A stretch of 64,000 nt of DNA from Streptomyces sp. TLI_235 (GTDB taxonomy: Bacteria > Actinomycetota > Actinomycetes > Streptomycetales > Streptomycetaceae), in contig NSGV01000001.1 of the NCBI GenBank assembly GCA_002300355.1, positions 5,270,001 to 5,334,000 on the forward strand, given 5' to 3'. Every line of letters begins with the position of its first letter. Position 1 is the stretch's first letter. Below the pieces are notes generated by a model. The model saw nothing but the letters and a program-made list of their open reading frames with translations. It did not search any database and was not told the DNA's origin. Positions 16,271 to 26,025 of this stretch are shown piece after piece. Position numbers and translations under genes: made by a program.

Positions 16271-16374
16271 GGAGTCGTGTTGCGCCCTTTTCTGGATGCG
16301 GCACACCAGTCGGCCGAGTTCGGGTGTCCTAGCCCCGATCAGCCCGCAATCGACATGGAAGCCGAGAGTCACCC

Positions 16375-18156
16375 ATGACCGAGCAGTCGTCCGTCGCCCG
16401 CGCGTTCATCGACCGCCCCACCCCGATCACGGCGAACACGGTGCAGCAGAAGCCCTCCGGGATGCCGTTCCACCGCTACGTACCCTTCGGCACCGTCGAC
16501 CTGCCCGACCGCACCTGGCCGAGCAAGGTGATCACGCAGGCCCCGCGCTGGCTGTCCACCGACCTGCGGGACGGCAACCAGGCCCTGATCGACCCGATGT
16601 CCCCCGCCCGCAAGCGCAAGATGTTCGACCTGCTGGTGCGCATGGGCTACAAGGAGATCGAGGTCGGCTTCCCGTCCTCCGGCGCCACCGACTTCAACTT
16701 CGTGCGCTCCCTGATCGAGGAGAACGCGATCCCCGAGGACGTCACCATCTCGGTGCTGACCCAGGCCCGCGAGGACCTGATCGAGCGCACCGTGGAGTCG
16801 CTGAAGGGCGCCCCCCGGGCCACCGTCCACCTGTACAACGCGACCTCCCCGCTGTTCCGCCGGGTGGTCTTCAAGGGCAGCAAGGACGACATCAAGGCGA
16901 TCGCCGTGGACGGCACCCGCCTGGTGATGGAGTACGCCGAGAAGATCCTGGGCGACGAGACCGTCCTGGGCTACGAGTACTCGCCGGAGATCTTCATCGA
17001 CACCGAGCTGGACTTCGCGCTGGAGGTCTGCGAGGCGGTCATGGACGTCTGGCAGCCGGGCGAGGGCCGCGAGATCATCCTGAACCTGCCGACCACCGTC
17101 GAGCGGTCCACCCCGAACGTCTACGCCGACAAGATCGAGTGGATGTCGCGGAACCTGTCCCGCCGCGAGTTCGTCTGCCTGTCCACCCACCCGCACAACG
17201 ACCGCGGCACCGGCGTGGCCTCCGCCGAGCTGGCCGTGATGGCCGGCGCCGACCGCGTCGAGGGCTGCCTGTTCGGCCAGGGCGAGCGCACCGGCAACCT
17301 GGACCTGGTCAACGTCGGCATGAACCTGTTCTCGCAGGGCGTCGACCCGATGATCGACTTCTCCGACATCGACGAGATCCGCCGCACCGCCGAGTACTGC
17401 AACCAGATGGGCGTCGCCGAGCGCCACCCCTACGCCGGCGACCTGGTGTACACCTCCTTCTCCGGCTCGCACCAGGACGCCATCAAGAAGGGCTTCGACG
17501 CCCTGGAGGCCGACGCGGCCGCCGCCGGCGTCCCGGTCGGCGAGTTCACCTGGGGCGTCCCGTACCTGCCGATCGACCCGAAGGACGTCGGCCGCTCCTA
17601 CGAGGCGGTCATCCGGGTCAACAGCCAGTCCGGCAAGGGCGGCATCGCGTACGTCCTGAAGAACGACCACAAGCTGGACCTGCCGCGCCGGATGCAGATC
17701 GAGTTCTCGAAGAACATCCAGTCGAAGACCGACGCCGAGGGCGGCGAGGTCACCCCGGCCGAGATCTGGGCGGTCTTCCAGGACGAGTACCTGCCGACCC
17801 CGGAGAACGCGTGGGGCCGCATCACGCTGGACGGCCCGCGCAGCCTGACCACCGAGGACGGCCGCGACGTGCTGCACGCCGAGGCCGTGGTGGACGGCGA
17901 GCGCACCGCGCTGACCGGCTCCGGCAACGGCCCGGTCTCCGCCTTCGTCGACGCCCTGGCCGGCATCGGCCTGGACGTCCGCGTCCTGGACTACGCCGAG
18001 CACGCGCTGAGCGAGGGCGGCGACGCCCAGGCCGCCGCCTACGTCGAGTGCGCCGTCGACGGCAAGGTGCTGTGGGGCGTCGGCATCGACGGCAACACCG
18101 TGCTGGCCTCGCTGAAGGCCCTGGTGAGCGCCGTCAACCGCGCGCAGCGCGGCTGA
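16375..18156 (+). CDS. leuA: 2-isopropylmalate synthase
   Basis: First committed step of leucine synthesis: acetyl-CoA plus 2-oxoisovalerate to 2-isopropylmalate. 593 aa, the long actinobacterial form. The TIM barrel contains STDLRDGNQALIDPM (active site and metal Asp) and STHPHNDRGTG (metal His pair). The C-terminal LeuA dimer/leucine-feedback domain covers about residues 440-585. Start ATG 16375 follows a 130-nt leader with attenuator. The Shine-Dalgarno (GGAAG) is weak and distant. Confidence 0.97.
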   Translation: MTEQSSVARAFIDRPTPITANTVQQKPSGMPFHRYVPFGTVDLPDRTWPSKVITQAPRWLSTDLRDGNQALIDPMSPARKRKMFDLLVRMGYKEIEVGFPSSGATDFNFVRSLIEENAIPEDVTISVLTQAREDLIERTVESLKGAPRATVHLYNATSPLFRRVVFKGSKDDIKAIAVDGTRLVMEYAEKILGDETVLGYEYSPEIFIDTELDFALEVCEAVMDVWQPGEGREIILNLPTTVERSTPNVYADKIEWMSRNLSRREFVCLSTHPHNDRGTGVASAELAVMAGADRVEGCLFGQGERTGNLDLVNVGMNLFSQGVDPMIDFSDIDEIRRTAEYCNQMGVAERHPYAGDLVYTSFSGSHQDAIKKGFDALEADAAAAGVPVGEFTWGVPYLPIDPKDVGRSYEAVIRVNSQSGKGGIAYVLKNDHKLDLPRRMQIEFSKNIQSKTDAEGGEVTPAEIWAVFQDEYLPTPENAWGRITLDGPRSLTTEDGRDVLHAEAVVDGERTALTGSGNGPVSAFVDALAGIGLDVRVLDYAEHALSEGGDAQAAAYVECAVDGKVLWGVGIDGNTVLASLKALVSAVNRAQRG

Positions 18157-18176
18157 CCCGCCGACGCGTCGTGTAC

Positions 18177-18204
18177 GAGGGGCCGCCCGCCGGGGCGGCC
18201 CCTC
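18177..18204 (+). terminator. Hairpin terminator after leuA
   Basis: Perfect 12-bp stem GAGGGGCCGCCC / GGGCGGCCCCTC with a 4-nt loop, 21 nt after the leuA stop. A T6 run about 60 nt further on is too distant to belong to it. Confidence 0.8.
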
Positions 18205-18418
18205 GCCACGTTTCCGGGCCGTCCGGCCACTCCCGGCGCGCTGTGTGTCCTGCGCCACATTTTTTCGCCCCGGCACCCGTTCGGGGTGCTGACACGTGCC
18301 CGTAACCGTGGCAACATCGACGCACCGGAACCGGGGTCGGTGGGACGATCGGCGGAGTCCGGTCGCGTGACCTGCCCGCAGATGTGCAGGCCGCCTGCCA
18401 TGTCTGGGGAGTGGCGCC

Positions 18419-19096
18419 GTGACAGGGTTGTGGGGTGTCCGTCCTCGCTGGCGGACTGACGTCCTCGGTGACTTCTTCTGCCCGGGCTGCGGCGGCGACC
18501 GCAACTACCGCCGACAGCACGGCCGGCGGTGGCTGCGGTTGCTCGGCACCCCGGTCCTGCCGCTCGGCCCGGTCATCGGCAGCGTGCAGTGCACCAGCTG
18601 CCACGGCCGCTACGGCGTCGAGGCACTGGAGCAGCTGACCAGCGTCCGGCTCGCCGCGATGCTGCGGGACGCCCAGTACACCGTCGCCCTCGCCGTGCTC
18701 GCCGCCGGCGGCTCCGGCAGCCGGGCCGGCCGCGACGCCGCCTGCGCGCTGATCCGCCAGGCCGGCTTCGAGGACTGCGGCGAGGCCCAGGTGCTCGCCT
18801 CGCTCGCCGCGCTGACAGGCCGCAGCGGCGGCGACCCCCAGGACGTCGACGACACCGCCGCGAGCGGCGCCGGCGGCCTCGCCATCGAACTGCACGCCGC
18901 CCTCGAACCGCTCGCCCCGCACCTAGCCCCGGCCGGCCGCGAACGGCTGGTCCTGCAGGGTGCCTGGATCGCCCTCGCCGACGGCGGCTACCTGCCGCAG
19001 GAGCGGGCCGCCCTCGCCGCCGTCGGGCGCTGCCTGCGGATCGGCCCCCCGCAGGTCGACGATCTGCTGGAGGCCGCGACCCGCGCCCCCCGCTGA
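18419..19096 (+). CDS. Zinc-ribbon plus TerB-like domain protein
   Basis: 225 aa. The N-terminal zinc ribbon is visible as FFCPGCGGDRNY ... VQCTSCHGRYG (two CxxC pairs about 40 residues apart). The C-terminal half (about 90-220) is all-helical and resembles the TerB fold, with a conserved acidic helix LVLQGAWIALADGGYLPQERAAL. TerB proteins occur in tellurite/stress modules, but no other ter gene is here. Start GTG 18419 follows GGGGAG. Neighbour of leuA in streptomycetes from memory. Confidence 0.7.
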   Translation: MTGLWGVRPRWRTDVLGDFFCPGCGGDRNYRRQHGRRWLRLLGTPVLPLGPVIGSVQCTSCHGRYGVEALEQLTSVRLAAMLRDAQYTVALAVLAAGGSGSRAGRDAACALIRQAGFEDCGEAQVLASLAALTGRSGGDPQDVDDTAASGAGGLAIELHAALEPLAPHLAPAGRERLVLQGAWIALADGGYLPQERAALAAVGRCLRIGPPQVDDLLEAATRAPR

Positions 19097-19303
19097 CGCC
19101 CCGCTTGCCGCCCACACCCCGCTTGCCGCACAGGCCACGTGCCGAACCGCCGGCGCACGCACACCCCCCGACCGGGCCCGACTCCCCCTCCCGGGCCCGC
19201 CGTGTCCCGCACCGACAGGGCAATCCCCCCGGCCCCGGTGCGGGCTCACGGCTGCCCGCGGCCCGCTCCGCGCGAGTGCACCGAAGGCCGGGCCGGCGTG
19301 CGC

Positions 19304-19309
19304 GAGAAT
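19304..19309 (+). promoter_or_regulatory. -10 box GAGAAT upstream of recO
   Basis: GAGAAT lies 38 nt before the recO ATG and would give a UTR of about 32 nt carrying GGAGAA. The rest of the 250-bp gap between the TerB-like gene and recO shows no feature I can support. Confidence 0.35.
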
Positions 19310-19347
19310 GGGGGGATGCCCATACTGCCCGCCCGGAGAACCGCCGC

Positions 19348-20094
19348 ATGAGCCTGTTCCGCGACGACGGCGTGGTGCTGCGCACCCAGAAGCTCGGCGA
19401 GGCCGACCGGATCATCACCCTGCTCACCCGCCAGCACGGCCGGGTCCGCGCCGTCGCCCGCGGCGTGCGCCGCACCAAGTCGAAGTTCGGCGCCCGACTG
19501 GAGCCGTTCTCCCACGTCGACGTGCAGTTCTTCAGCCGCGGCAGCGACCTGGTCGGCCGCTCGCTGCCGCTGTGCACCCAGGTCGAGACGATCGCCCCCT
19601 ACGGCGGCCGGATCGTCGAGGACTACGCGCGCTACACCGCCGGCACCGCCATGCTGGAGACCGCCGAGCGCTTCGCAGAGAACGAGGGCGAGCCGGCCGT
19701 CCAGCAGTACCTGCTCCTGGTCGGCGGCCTGCGCACGCTCGCCGCCGGGGACCACGAGCCGCACCTGGTGCTCGACGCCTTCCTGCTGCGCTCGCTCGCG
19801 GTCAACGGCTACGGCGCGAGTTTCGACTCGTGCGCCAAGTGCGGCCTGCCCGGTCCCAACCGGTTCTTCTCGCTCCAGGCGGGCGGCGTGCTCTGCGGCG
19901 ACTGTCGGGTGCCTGGAAGTGCCGTACCCTCCCCTGAGACACTGGTCCTGCTCGGCGCACTGCTGTCCGGGGACTGGCGGACGGCGGACACGTGCGAGCC
20001 GCGGTACTGGCGCGAGGGCAGCGGACTGGTGGCCGCCTATCTGCAGTGGCACCTGGAGCGGGGCATCCGCTCGATGAGATACGTGGAGAAATGA
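19348..20094 (+). CDS. recO: DNA repair protein RecO
   Basis: Recombination mediator that loads RecA with RecF/RecR and anneals ssDNA. 248 aa. The N-terminal OB fold starts MSLFRDDGVVLRTQKLGEAD, and a zinc-binding cluster CAKCGLPG ... GGVLCGDC lies near residues 165-190. Start ATG 19348 with GGAGAA upstream; the open frame extends far upstream but overlaps another gene. Its stop overlaps or abuts uppS, with which it is coupled. Confidence 0.94.
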   Translation: MSLFRDDGVVLRTQKLGEADRIITLLTRQHGRVRAVARGVRRTKSKFGARLEPFSHVDVQFFSRGSDLVGRSLPLCTQVETIAPYGGRIVEDYARYTAGTAMLETAERFAENEGEPAVQQYLLLVGGLRTLAAGDHEPHLVLDAFLLRSLAVNGYGASFDSCAKCGLPGPNRFFSLQAGGVLCGDCRVPGSAVPSPETLVLLGALLSGDWRTADTCEPRYWREGSGLVAAYLQWHLERGIRSMRYVEK

Positions 20095-20096
20095 GC

Positions 20097-20954
20097 ATGG
20101 CAGCACGACGGCTCTTCGGCAGCAAGCAGCGGGTGTACGAGACCCCGGCGCCGCACCCGAGCGGTGCCCGGCCGCCGAAGATCCCGGGCGAGCTGGTGCC
20201 GAACCACGTGGCCTGCGTGATGGACGGCAACGGCCGCTGGGCCAAGGAGCGCGGCCTGCCCCGCACCGAGGGCCACAAGGTCGGCGAGGCCGTCGTCCTC
20301 GACGTGCTCCGCGGCTGCCTGGAGATCGGCGTCAAGAACCTCTCGCTGTACGCCTTCTCCACCGAGAACTGGAAGCGGTCCCCGGACGAGGTGAAGTTCC
20401 TGATGAACTTCAACCGGGACGTCATCCGCCGCCGCCGCGACGAGATGGACGCCCTGGGCATCCGGATCCGCTGGGCCGGCCGCATGCCCAAGATGTGGAA
20501 GAGCGTCGTCCAGGAGCTCCAGGTCGCCCAGGAGCAGACCAAGGACAACGACGCCATGACGCTCTACTTCTGCGTCAACTACGGCGGCCGCGCCGAGATC
20601 GCCGACGCCGCCCAGGCCATCGCCCGCGACGTCGCCGCCGGCCGGCTCGACCCGAAGAAGGTCAACGAGAAGACCTTCGCCAAGTACCTGTACTACCCGG
20701 ACATGCCGGACGTCGACCTGTTCCTGCGGCCCAGCGGCGAGCAGCGCACCTCCAACTTCCTCGCCTGGCAGTCCGCCTACGCCGAGTTCGTCTTCCAGGA
20801 CGTGCTCTGGCCGGACTTCGACCGCCGCGACCTGTGGCGCGCCTGCGAGCAGTACGCCCGGCGCGACCGCCGCTTCGGCGGGGCGATCCCCAACGAGGTG
20901 GAGGCCGCGGAGGTCGCTGCTGCCGCCGCCGCCGAGCTGCCCGCCCAGCGCTGA
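20097..20954 (+). CDS. uppS: Isoprenyl (undecaprenyl/polyprenyl) diphosphate synthase
   Basis: cis-prenyltransferase that extends farnesyl-PP with isopentenyl-PP to make the lipid carrier for cell-wall synthesis. 285 aa. VACVMDGNGRWAKERGLPR contains the catalytic Asp and diphosphate-binding residues, and the C-terminal RPSGEQRTSNFLAWQSAYAE is the second signature. ATG 20097 has GGAG (20085-20088) 8 nt upstream. ATG 20091 in the same frame would overlap the recO stop as ATGA but leaves only 2 nt to GGAG. Confidence 0.95.
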   Translation: MAARRLFGSKQRVYETPAPHPSGARPPKIPGELVPNHVACVMDGNGRWAKERGLPRTEGHKVGEAVVLDVLRGCLEIGVKNLSLYAFSTENWKRSPDEVKFLMNFNRDVIRRRRDEMDALGIRIRWAGRMPKMWKSVVQELQVAQEQTKDNDAMTLYFCVNYGGRAEIADAAQAIARDVAAGRLDPKKVNEKTFAKYLYYPDMPDVDLFLRPSGEQRTSNFLAWQSAYAEFVFQDVLWPDFDRRDLWRACEQYARRDRRFGGAIPNEVEAAEVAAAAAAELPAQR

Positions 20955-20993
20955 TCTGCGGCACACGGACGCACGGCGCACGGCACACACGGA

Positions 20994-21029
20994 GCGAGGC
21001 CCGGGTCGGAGAACCGACCCGGGCCTCGC
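20994..21029. terminator. Bidirectional terminator between uppS and zur
   Basis: Perfect 16-bp stem GCGAGGCCCGGGTCGG (20994-21009) with its complement at 21014-21029 and a 4-nt AGAA loop, between convergent genes. Confidence 0.85.
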
Positions 21030-21047
21030 CGTGTGCCTCCTGCGCCG

Positions 21048-21458
21048 TCAGGCCTTCTGCGCGCAGGTCCCGCAGGTGCCGAAGATCTCCAGGGTGTGCG
21101 CGATGTCGCTGAAGCCGTGCTCGGCCGCGACCGCGTTCGCCCAGTGCTCGACCGCCGGGCCCTCCACCTCGACCGTGGCGCCGCAGCTGCGGCACACCAG
21201 GTGGTGGTGGTGCCCGCTGCTGCACCGCCGGTACACCGCCTCGCCCTCGGCCGTCCGCAGCACGTCCACCTCACCGGCCTCGGCAAGCGACTGCAGCGTG
21301 CGGTAGACCGTGGTCAGACCCACCGAGTCGCCCCGGTGCTTGAGCATGTCGTGCAGTTCCTGGGCGCTGCGGAAGTCCTCGATCTCGTCCAGCGCCGCCG
21401 AGACGGCGGCTCGCTGCCGAGTGGATCGGGCGCGCGGCGTCGGGCCTGCGGTGGTCAC
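21048..21458 (-). CDS. zur: Zinc uptake regulator Zur (Fur family)
   Basis: Zn2+-responsive repressor that shuts off zinc uptake genes. 136 aa. The winged helix is TRQRAAVSAALDEIEDFRSAQELHDML ... VGLTTVYRTLQSL. Metal sites include HHHHLVCRSCG and the C-terminal CGTC pair. GTG 21458 is preceded by AGGAGGA, a strong site, and gives MTTAGPTPRARSTRQ, close to the Zur start I remember from S. coelicolor. It lies 35 bp after znuB, so it is probably the last gene of the znuACB-zur unit that it controls. Confidence 0.92.
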   Translation of the reverse strand: MTTAGPTPRARSTRQRAAVSAALDEIEDFRSAQELHDMLKHRGDSVGLTTVYRTLQSLAEAGEVDVLRTAEGEAVYRRCSSGHHHHLVCRSCGATVEVEGPAVEHWANAVAAEHGFSDIAHTLEIFGTCGTCAQKA

Positions 21459-21493
21459 CGTGGGTCCTCCTGGGGGTGGGGTGCTGTCGCACC

Positions 21494-22471
21494 TCATTGT
21501 GCCAGCCCCCGGCCCGCGGACGGCTCGCTCTCGCGCCGCTCCTCCGGCCCCGCCGGCGCCGGGCCCGGGCCCGAAGTCGGGTTCGCCTCCGGGCCGGTGG
21601 ACTGCGCGGGCAGCACCACGTCGCAGACGTCCGGCCCGGCGTCCGGAGCCGCCCGGTGCCGGCGCGCGGCCAGCGGCCCGGCGAGCGCCCCGAGCAGCGC
21701 GAAGGCCGCGATCGCCAGCAGCACGATGGCCGGACCGGACGGCACGTCGGCCTGGTACGAACCCGCCACGCCGAGCACCGCCACGGTGATCCCGAGCCCG
21801 ACCGCCGCCGTCTGGGTCGCCCGGAACGAGCGGGTCACCTGCTGCGCCGCCGCCACCGGGACCACCATCAGCGCGCTGACCAGCAGCAGGCCGACCACCC
21901 GCATGGCCACGGTCACGGTGACCGCCGCCATCACGGCGAGCAGCAGGTTCAGCAGCCGGACGGGGATGCCGGTGACCCGGGCGAACTCCTCGTCCTGGCA
22001 GATCGCGAAGAGCTGGCGGCGCAGCCCGAAGGTGACGGCCACGACCACCGCGGCGAGCACGGCGATGGTGGCGAGGTCCGACGGGCCCACGGTGAGGATG
22101 GAGCCCCACAGGTAGGACTCCAGGTTGCCGCTGCCGGCCTGGGCGCTCACGCTGACCAGCAGCTTTCCGCAGGCCATGCCGCCGTAGAAGAGCATCGCGA
22201 GGGCGATGTCGCCGCGCTGGTTGCCGCGCGAGCGGACGAGTTCCATCACGACCGCGCCGAGCACGCAGACCAGGACGGCCATCCAGACCGGGCTGGTCTG
22301 GAACAGGAAGCCGAGGCCGACACCGGTGAGCGCGACGTGCCCGATGCCGTCGCCCATCAGGGCCTGGCGCCGCTGCACCAGGTAGACGCCGACGGCCGGC
22401 GCGGTGATGCCGACCAGCACGGCGGCGACCAGCGCCCGCTGCATGAAGTCGAACTGGAGCATCTCGATCAT
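21494..22471 (-). CDS. znuB: Zinc ABC transporter permease ZnuB
   Basis: Membrane permease of the metal ABC-3 family. 325 aa with about eight hydrophobic segments; ALMGDGIGHVALTGVGLG and VTGIPVRLLNLLLAVMAAVTV are family-typical. The C-terminal ~60 residues are a disordered Ala/Pro/Glu-rich tail, longer than in most ZnuB. Its start overlaps the znuC stop by 4 bp (ATGA), so translation is coupled. Confidence 0.93.
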   Translation of the reverse strand: MIEMLQFDFMQRALVAAVLVGITAPAVGVYLVQRRQALMGDGIGHVALTGVGLGFLFQTSPVWMAVLVCVLGAVVMELVRSRGNQRGDIALAMLFYGGMACGKLLVSVSAQAGSGNLESYLWGSILTVGPSDLATIAVLAAVVVAVTFGLRRQLFAICQDEEFARVTGIPVRLLNLLLAVMAAVTVTVAMRVVGLLLVSALMVVPVAAAQQVTRSFRATQTAAVGLGITVAVLGVAGSYQADVPSGPAIVLLAIAAFALLGALAGPLAARRHRAAPDAGPDVCDVVLPAQSTGPEANPTSGPGPAPAGPEERRESEPSAGRGLAQ

Positions 22472-23319
22472 GCGAGCAGTCCTCGGGGGTGGGTGTGGTC
22501 GTCGGCGTGCGGGTGGACGTGGTCGTGGCCGGGCAGCGCGTGCTGGCCGACCCCCCGGGGCGGCGGGCCGTCGTGCGCCACACAGCCGTCCCGCAGCACC
22601 ACGGCGCGGTCGATGAGCGGCTCCAGCGGCCCGAGTTCGTGCAGCACGAGCAGGACGGCGCAGCCGCGTTCGGCCTCCCGGCGCAGGATGTCGGCGAGCA
22701 CCTGCTGGCTGGCCACGTCGACCCCGGCCATCGGCTCGTCCATGATCAGCAGATCCGGCTCGCCGACCAGCGCCCGGGCGATCAGCACCCGCTGGTGCTG
22801 GCCGCCGGAGAGGCCGGCGACGCCGTCCTCGGCGCGGTCCCGCATGCCGACCGCGGCAAGCGCCCGGTCGACGGCCGCGCGGTCGCGCCGCCGGAAGGGC
22901 AGCAGCCGGTGCTGCGGCAGCCGTCCGGTGGAGACCACCTCGCGGACGGTCGCGGGCACGCCGCCGGCGGCGGTGGTGCGCTGCGGCACGTAGCCGATCC
23001 GGCGCCAGGCGCGGAACGAGCGGTAGGGGGTGCCGAACAGCTCCAGGCGGCCGCGGTCCAGCGGGACGCCGCCGATCACCGCCTTGACGGTGGTGGACTT
23101 GCCGGAGCCGTTGGCGCCGAGCAGGGCCACCACCTCGCCGGGGCGGACGGTGAGGTCGACGCCGCGCAGCACCGGGCGGCCGCCGACCGAGGCCACCGCC
23201 TCGCGGAGGCTGACGGCGGGGGGCCGGTCGTCGGTGGTCGCGGGCGCGTCGGCCGCGGCGGGTGCGGTGGTGGCGGGTGCGTCCGGCGCGGCGGCGCGCC
23301 CGGGGAGGACTGGGCTCAT
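22468..23319 (-). CDS. znuC: Zinc ABC transporter ATP-binding protein ZnuC
   Basis: ATPase subunit. 283 aa. Walker A is GANGSGKST, the signature LSGGQHQRVLIARAL and Walker B LLIMDEP. About 30 N-terminal residues are a low-complexity Ala/Thr/Pro extension before the conserved core, so an internal start cannot be excluded. The C-terminal tail HALPGHDHVHPHADDHTH holds eight His in 18 residues and probably binds or senses zinc. Starts 14 bp after znuA. Confidence 0.93.
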   Translation of the reverse strand: MSPVLPGRAAAPDAPATTAPAAADAPATTDDRPPAVSLREAVASVGGRPVLRGVDLTVRPGEVVALLGANGSGKSTTVKAVIGGVPLDRGRLELFGTPYRSFRAWRRIGYVPQRTTAAGGVPATVREVVSTGRLPQHRLLPFRRRDRAAVDRALAAVGMRDRAEDGVAGLSGGQHQRVLIARALVGEPDLLIMDEPMAGVDVASQQVLADILRREAERGCAVLLVLHELGPLEPLIDRAVVLRDGCVAHDGPPPRGVGQHALPGHDHVHPHADDHTHPRGLLA

Positions 23320-23333
23320 GGCGTGGTGTCCCG

Positions 23334-24299
23334 TCAGCTGGTGGCGCCGAGCGCCGCCCGGAGGTTGGTCAGGTTCTGCCGCATCACCGAGAAGTAGTCG
23401 CCCTTGCCGTCCTTGATGCCCTCGATCGGGTCGAGGACGGCGGTCTGCAGCTTCAGGTCCTTCGCGACGCTGGTGGCGAGCGCGGGGCTCACCAGGCTCT
23501 CGAAGAAGATGGTGGTGACGCCGTGCGCGCGGGCCGCCTGCTGGATCAGGGCGAGCCGGGCCGGGCTGGGCTCGGCCTCCGGGTCGACGCCGTTGATCGC
23601 GATCTGCTCCAGGCCGTAGTGGTCGGCGAGGTAGCCGAAGGCGGCGTGGCTGGTGACGAAGGCCTTGGACCGGCTGCCCTTCAGGCCGTCCTGGAACTCC
23701 TTGTCCAGGGCGGTGAGGCGGGTGACCAGGTCGGCGGTGTTCTTCTCGTAGTCGGCGGCGTGCGCCGGGTCGGCCTCGGCGAACTCGGCGCCGACCGCCT
23801 TGGCGACCGCCGCGTACCGGCTCGGGTCGAGCCAGATGTGCGGGTCGCCGGCCGGTCCGCCGTGCTCGTGGCCGTGCTCCTCCTCGCCGCCCTCGTCGAG
23901 GTGGTGGTCGACCAGCGGGGACGCCGCGGTGGCGTCGACGACGTGATGGGAATGGGACTGTGCGACGGCCCGGTCGACCGTCGGCTGCAGGCCCTTCAGG
24001 TAGACCACGGCGCCGGCCTTCTGGACGGCGCCGACCTGCTTGGCGGTGAGTTCGAGGTCGTGCGGCTCCACGCCGGCGGCCGTCAGGTCGGTGACCTTCA
24101 CGTGCTCGCCGCCGATCTGCGACGCGAGGAACTCCATCGGGTAGAAGGACGCGACCACCGACAGTCTGCCGCCGGCGTCCTGCGCACTGCTGGTGCCGCC
24201 GCAGGCCGTCAGGGTGAGGGCGGCGGCGAGGGCGGTGGCAGTGAGGGCGGCGGCCCGGGCGGGGCGGCGGGCGCCGCCGGGGAGTCGGGGGAGCGTCAT
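23334..24299 (-). CDS. znuA: Zinc-binding lipoprotein ZnuA
   Basis: Extracytoplasmic high-affinity zinc receptor of a cluster A-I ABC importer. 321 aa. Lipoprotein signal ends LTLTACGG (lipobox Cys near residue 34). Zinc ligands are expected in EPHD, GDPHIWLDP, TSHAAFGYL and the Asp of INGVDPEAEPS. A His/Glu-rich loop (HHLDEGGEEEHGHEHGG) sits between strands. Start ATG 24299 is preferred over ATG 24314 because a promoter -10 box ends 8 nt upstream and a Zur box covers 24299-24313; this makes the mRNA leaderless. Confidence 0.93.
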   Translation of the reverse strand: MTLPRLPGGARRPARAAALTATALAAALTLTACGGTSSAQDAGGRLSVVASFYPMEFLASQIGGEHVKVTDLTAAGVEPHDLELTAKQVGAVQKAGAVVYLKGLQPTVDRAVAQSHSHHVVDATAASPLVDHHLDEGGEEEHGHEHGGPAGDPHIWLDPSRYAAVAKAVGAEFAEADPAHAADYEKNTADLVTRLTALDKEFQDGLKGSRSKAFVTSHAAFGYLADHYGLEQIAINGVDPEAEPSPARLALIQQAARAHGVTTIFFESLVSPALATSVAKDLKLQTAVLDPIEGIKDGKGDYFSVMRQNLTNLRAALGATS

Positions 24300-24336
24300 G
24301 ACAACCATTCTCATCTTATGTGGAAATGATTGTCAA
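24299..24336 (-). promoter_or_regulatory. znuA promoter with two Zur boxes
   Basis: Two related 15-mers read TGAGAATGGTTGTCA (minus strand of 24299-24313) and TGGAAATGATTGTCA (plus strand of 24321-24335). Both fit the Fur/Zur pattern TGA-AATG-NTT-TCA, with centres 22 bp apart, two helical turns. On the minus strand TTGACA (24336-24331) and GAGAAT (24312-24307) are separated by 18 nt, so one box covers the -35 and the other the -10 and start. Confidence 0.75.
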
Positions 24337-24463
24337 CTCACCCGATTGGGTGAGCATCGGCCGCCGTGCGGGTGGACCGCCGTGGGCCGCCGGAGTGGCC
24401 GCGCGGCAGGTCGGGTGTACGGCTGCCGGACGGCCGGAGGCCTGCGGTGCCGCCGATACCGAG

Positions 24464-24494
24464 TTGAACGCGCCGGGCCCGATCCCGGTAACCT
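24464..24494 (+). promoter_or_regulatory. Possible glyS promoter
   Basis: TTGAAC (24464-24469) and TAACCT (24489-24494) spaced 19 nt, giving a UTR of about 57 nt. I see no T-box structure upstream of glyS. Confidence 0.35.
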
Positions 24495-24557
24495 GAGGTA
24501 TTCGGGTGCGTGCAACCAGCCGTGCCCTGACCGTGCCGTCGTACTGAAGAGAGCACT

Positions 24558-25940
<1,383 letters not shown>

Positions 25941-25952
25941 GCCACCGACCTC

Positions 25953-25990
25953 CGGCCCCCGTACCGCGAAGCACCGCGGCACGGGGGCCG
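25953..25990. terminator. Terminator between convergent glyS and the hypothetical gene
   Basis: Arms CGGCCCCCGTACCGCG (25953-25968) and CGCGGCACGGGGGCCG (25975-25990), one mismatch, 6-nt loop, 12 nt after the glyS stop. Confidence 0.75.
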
Positions 25991-26025
25991 AGTCGTTCCC
26001 GCCGATCGGGCCGGCGCCGGTCGGG

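Noticed and set aside
24336..24557. T-box riboswitch upstream of glyS
   Set aside because: No T-box bulge sequence (UGGN) with a matching terminator/antiterminator could be found.
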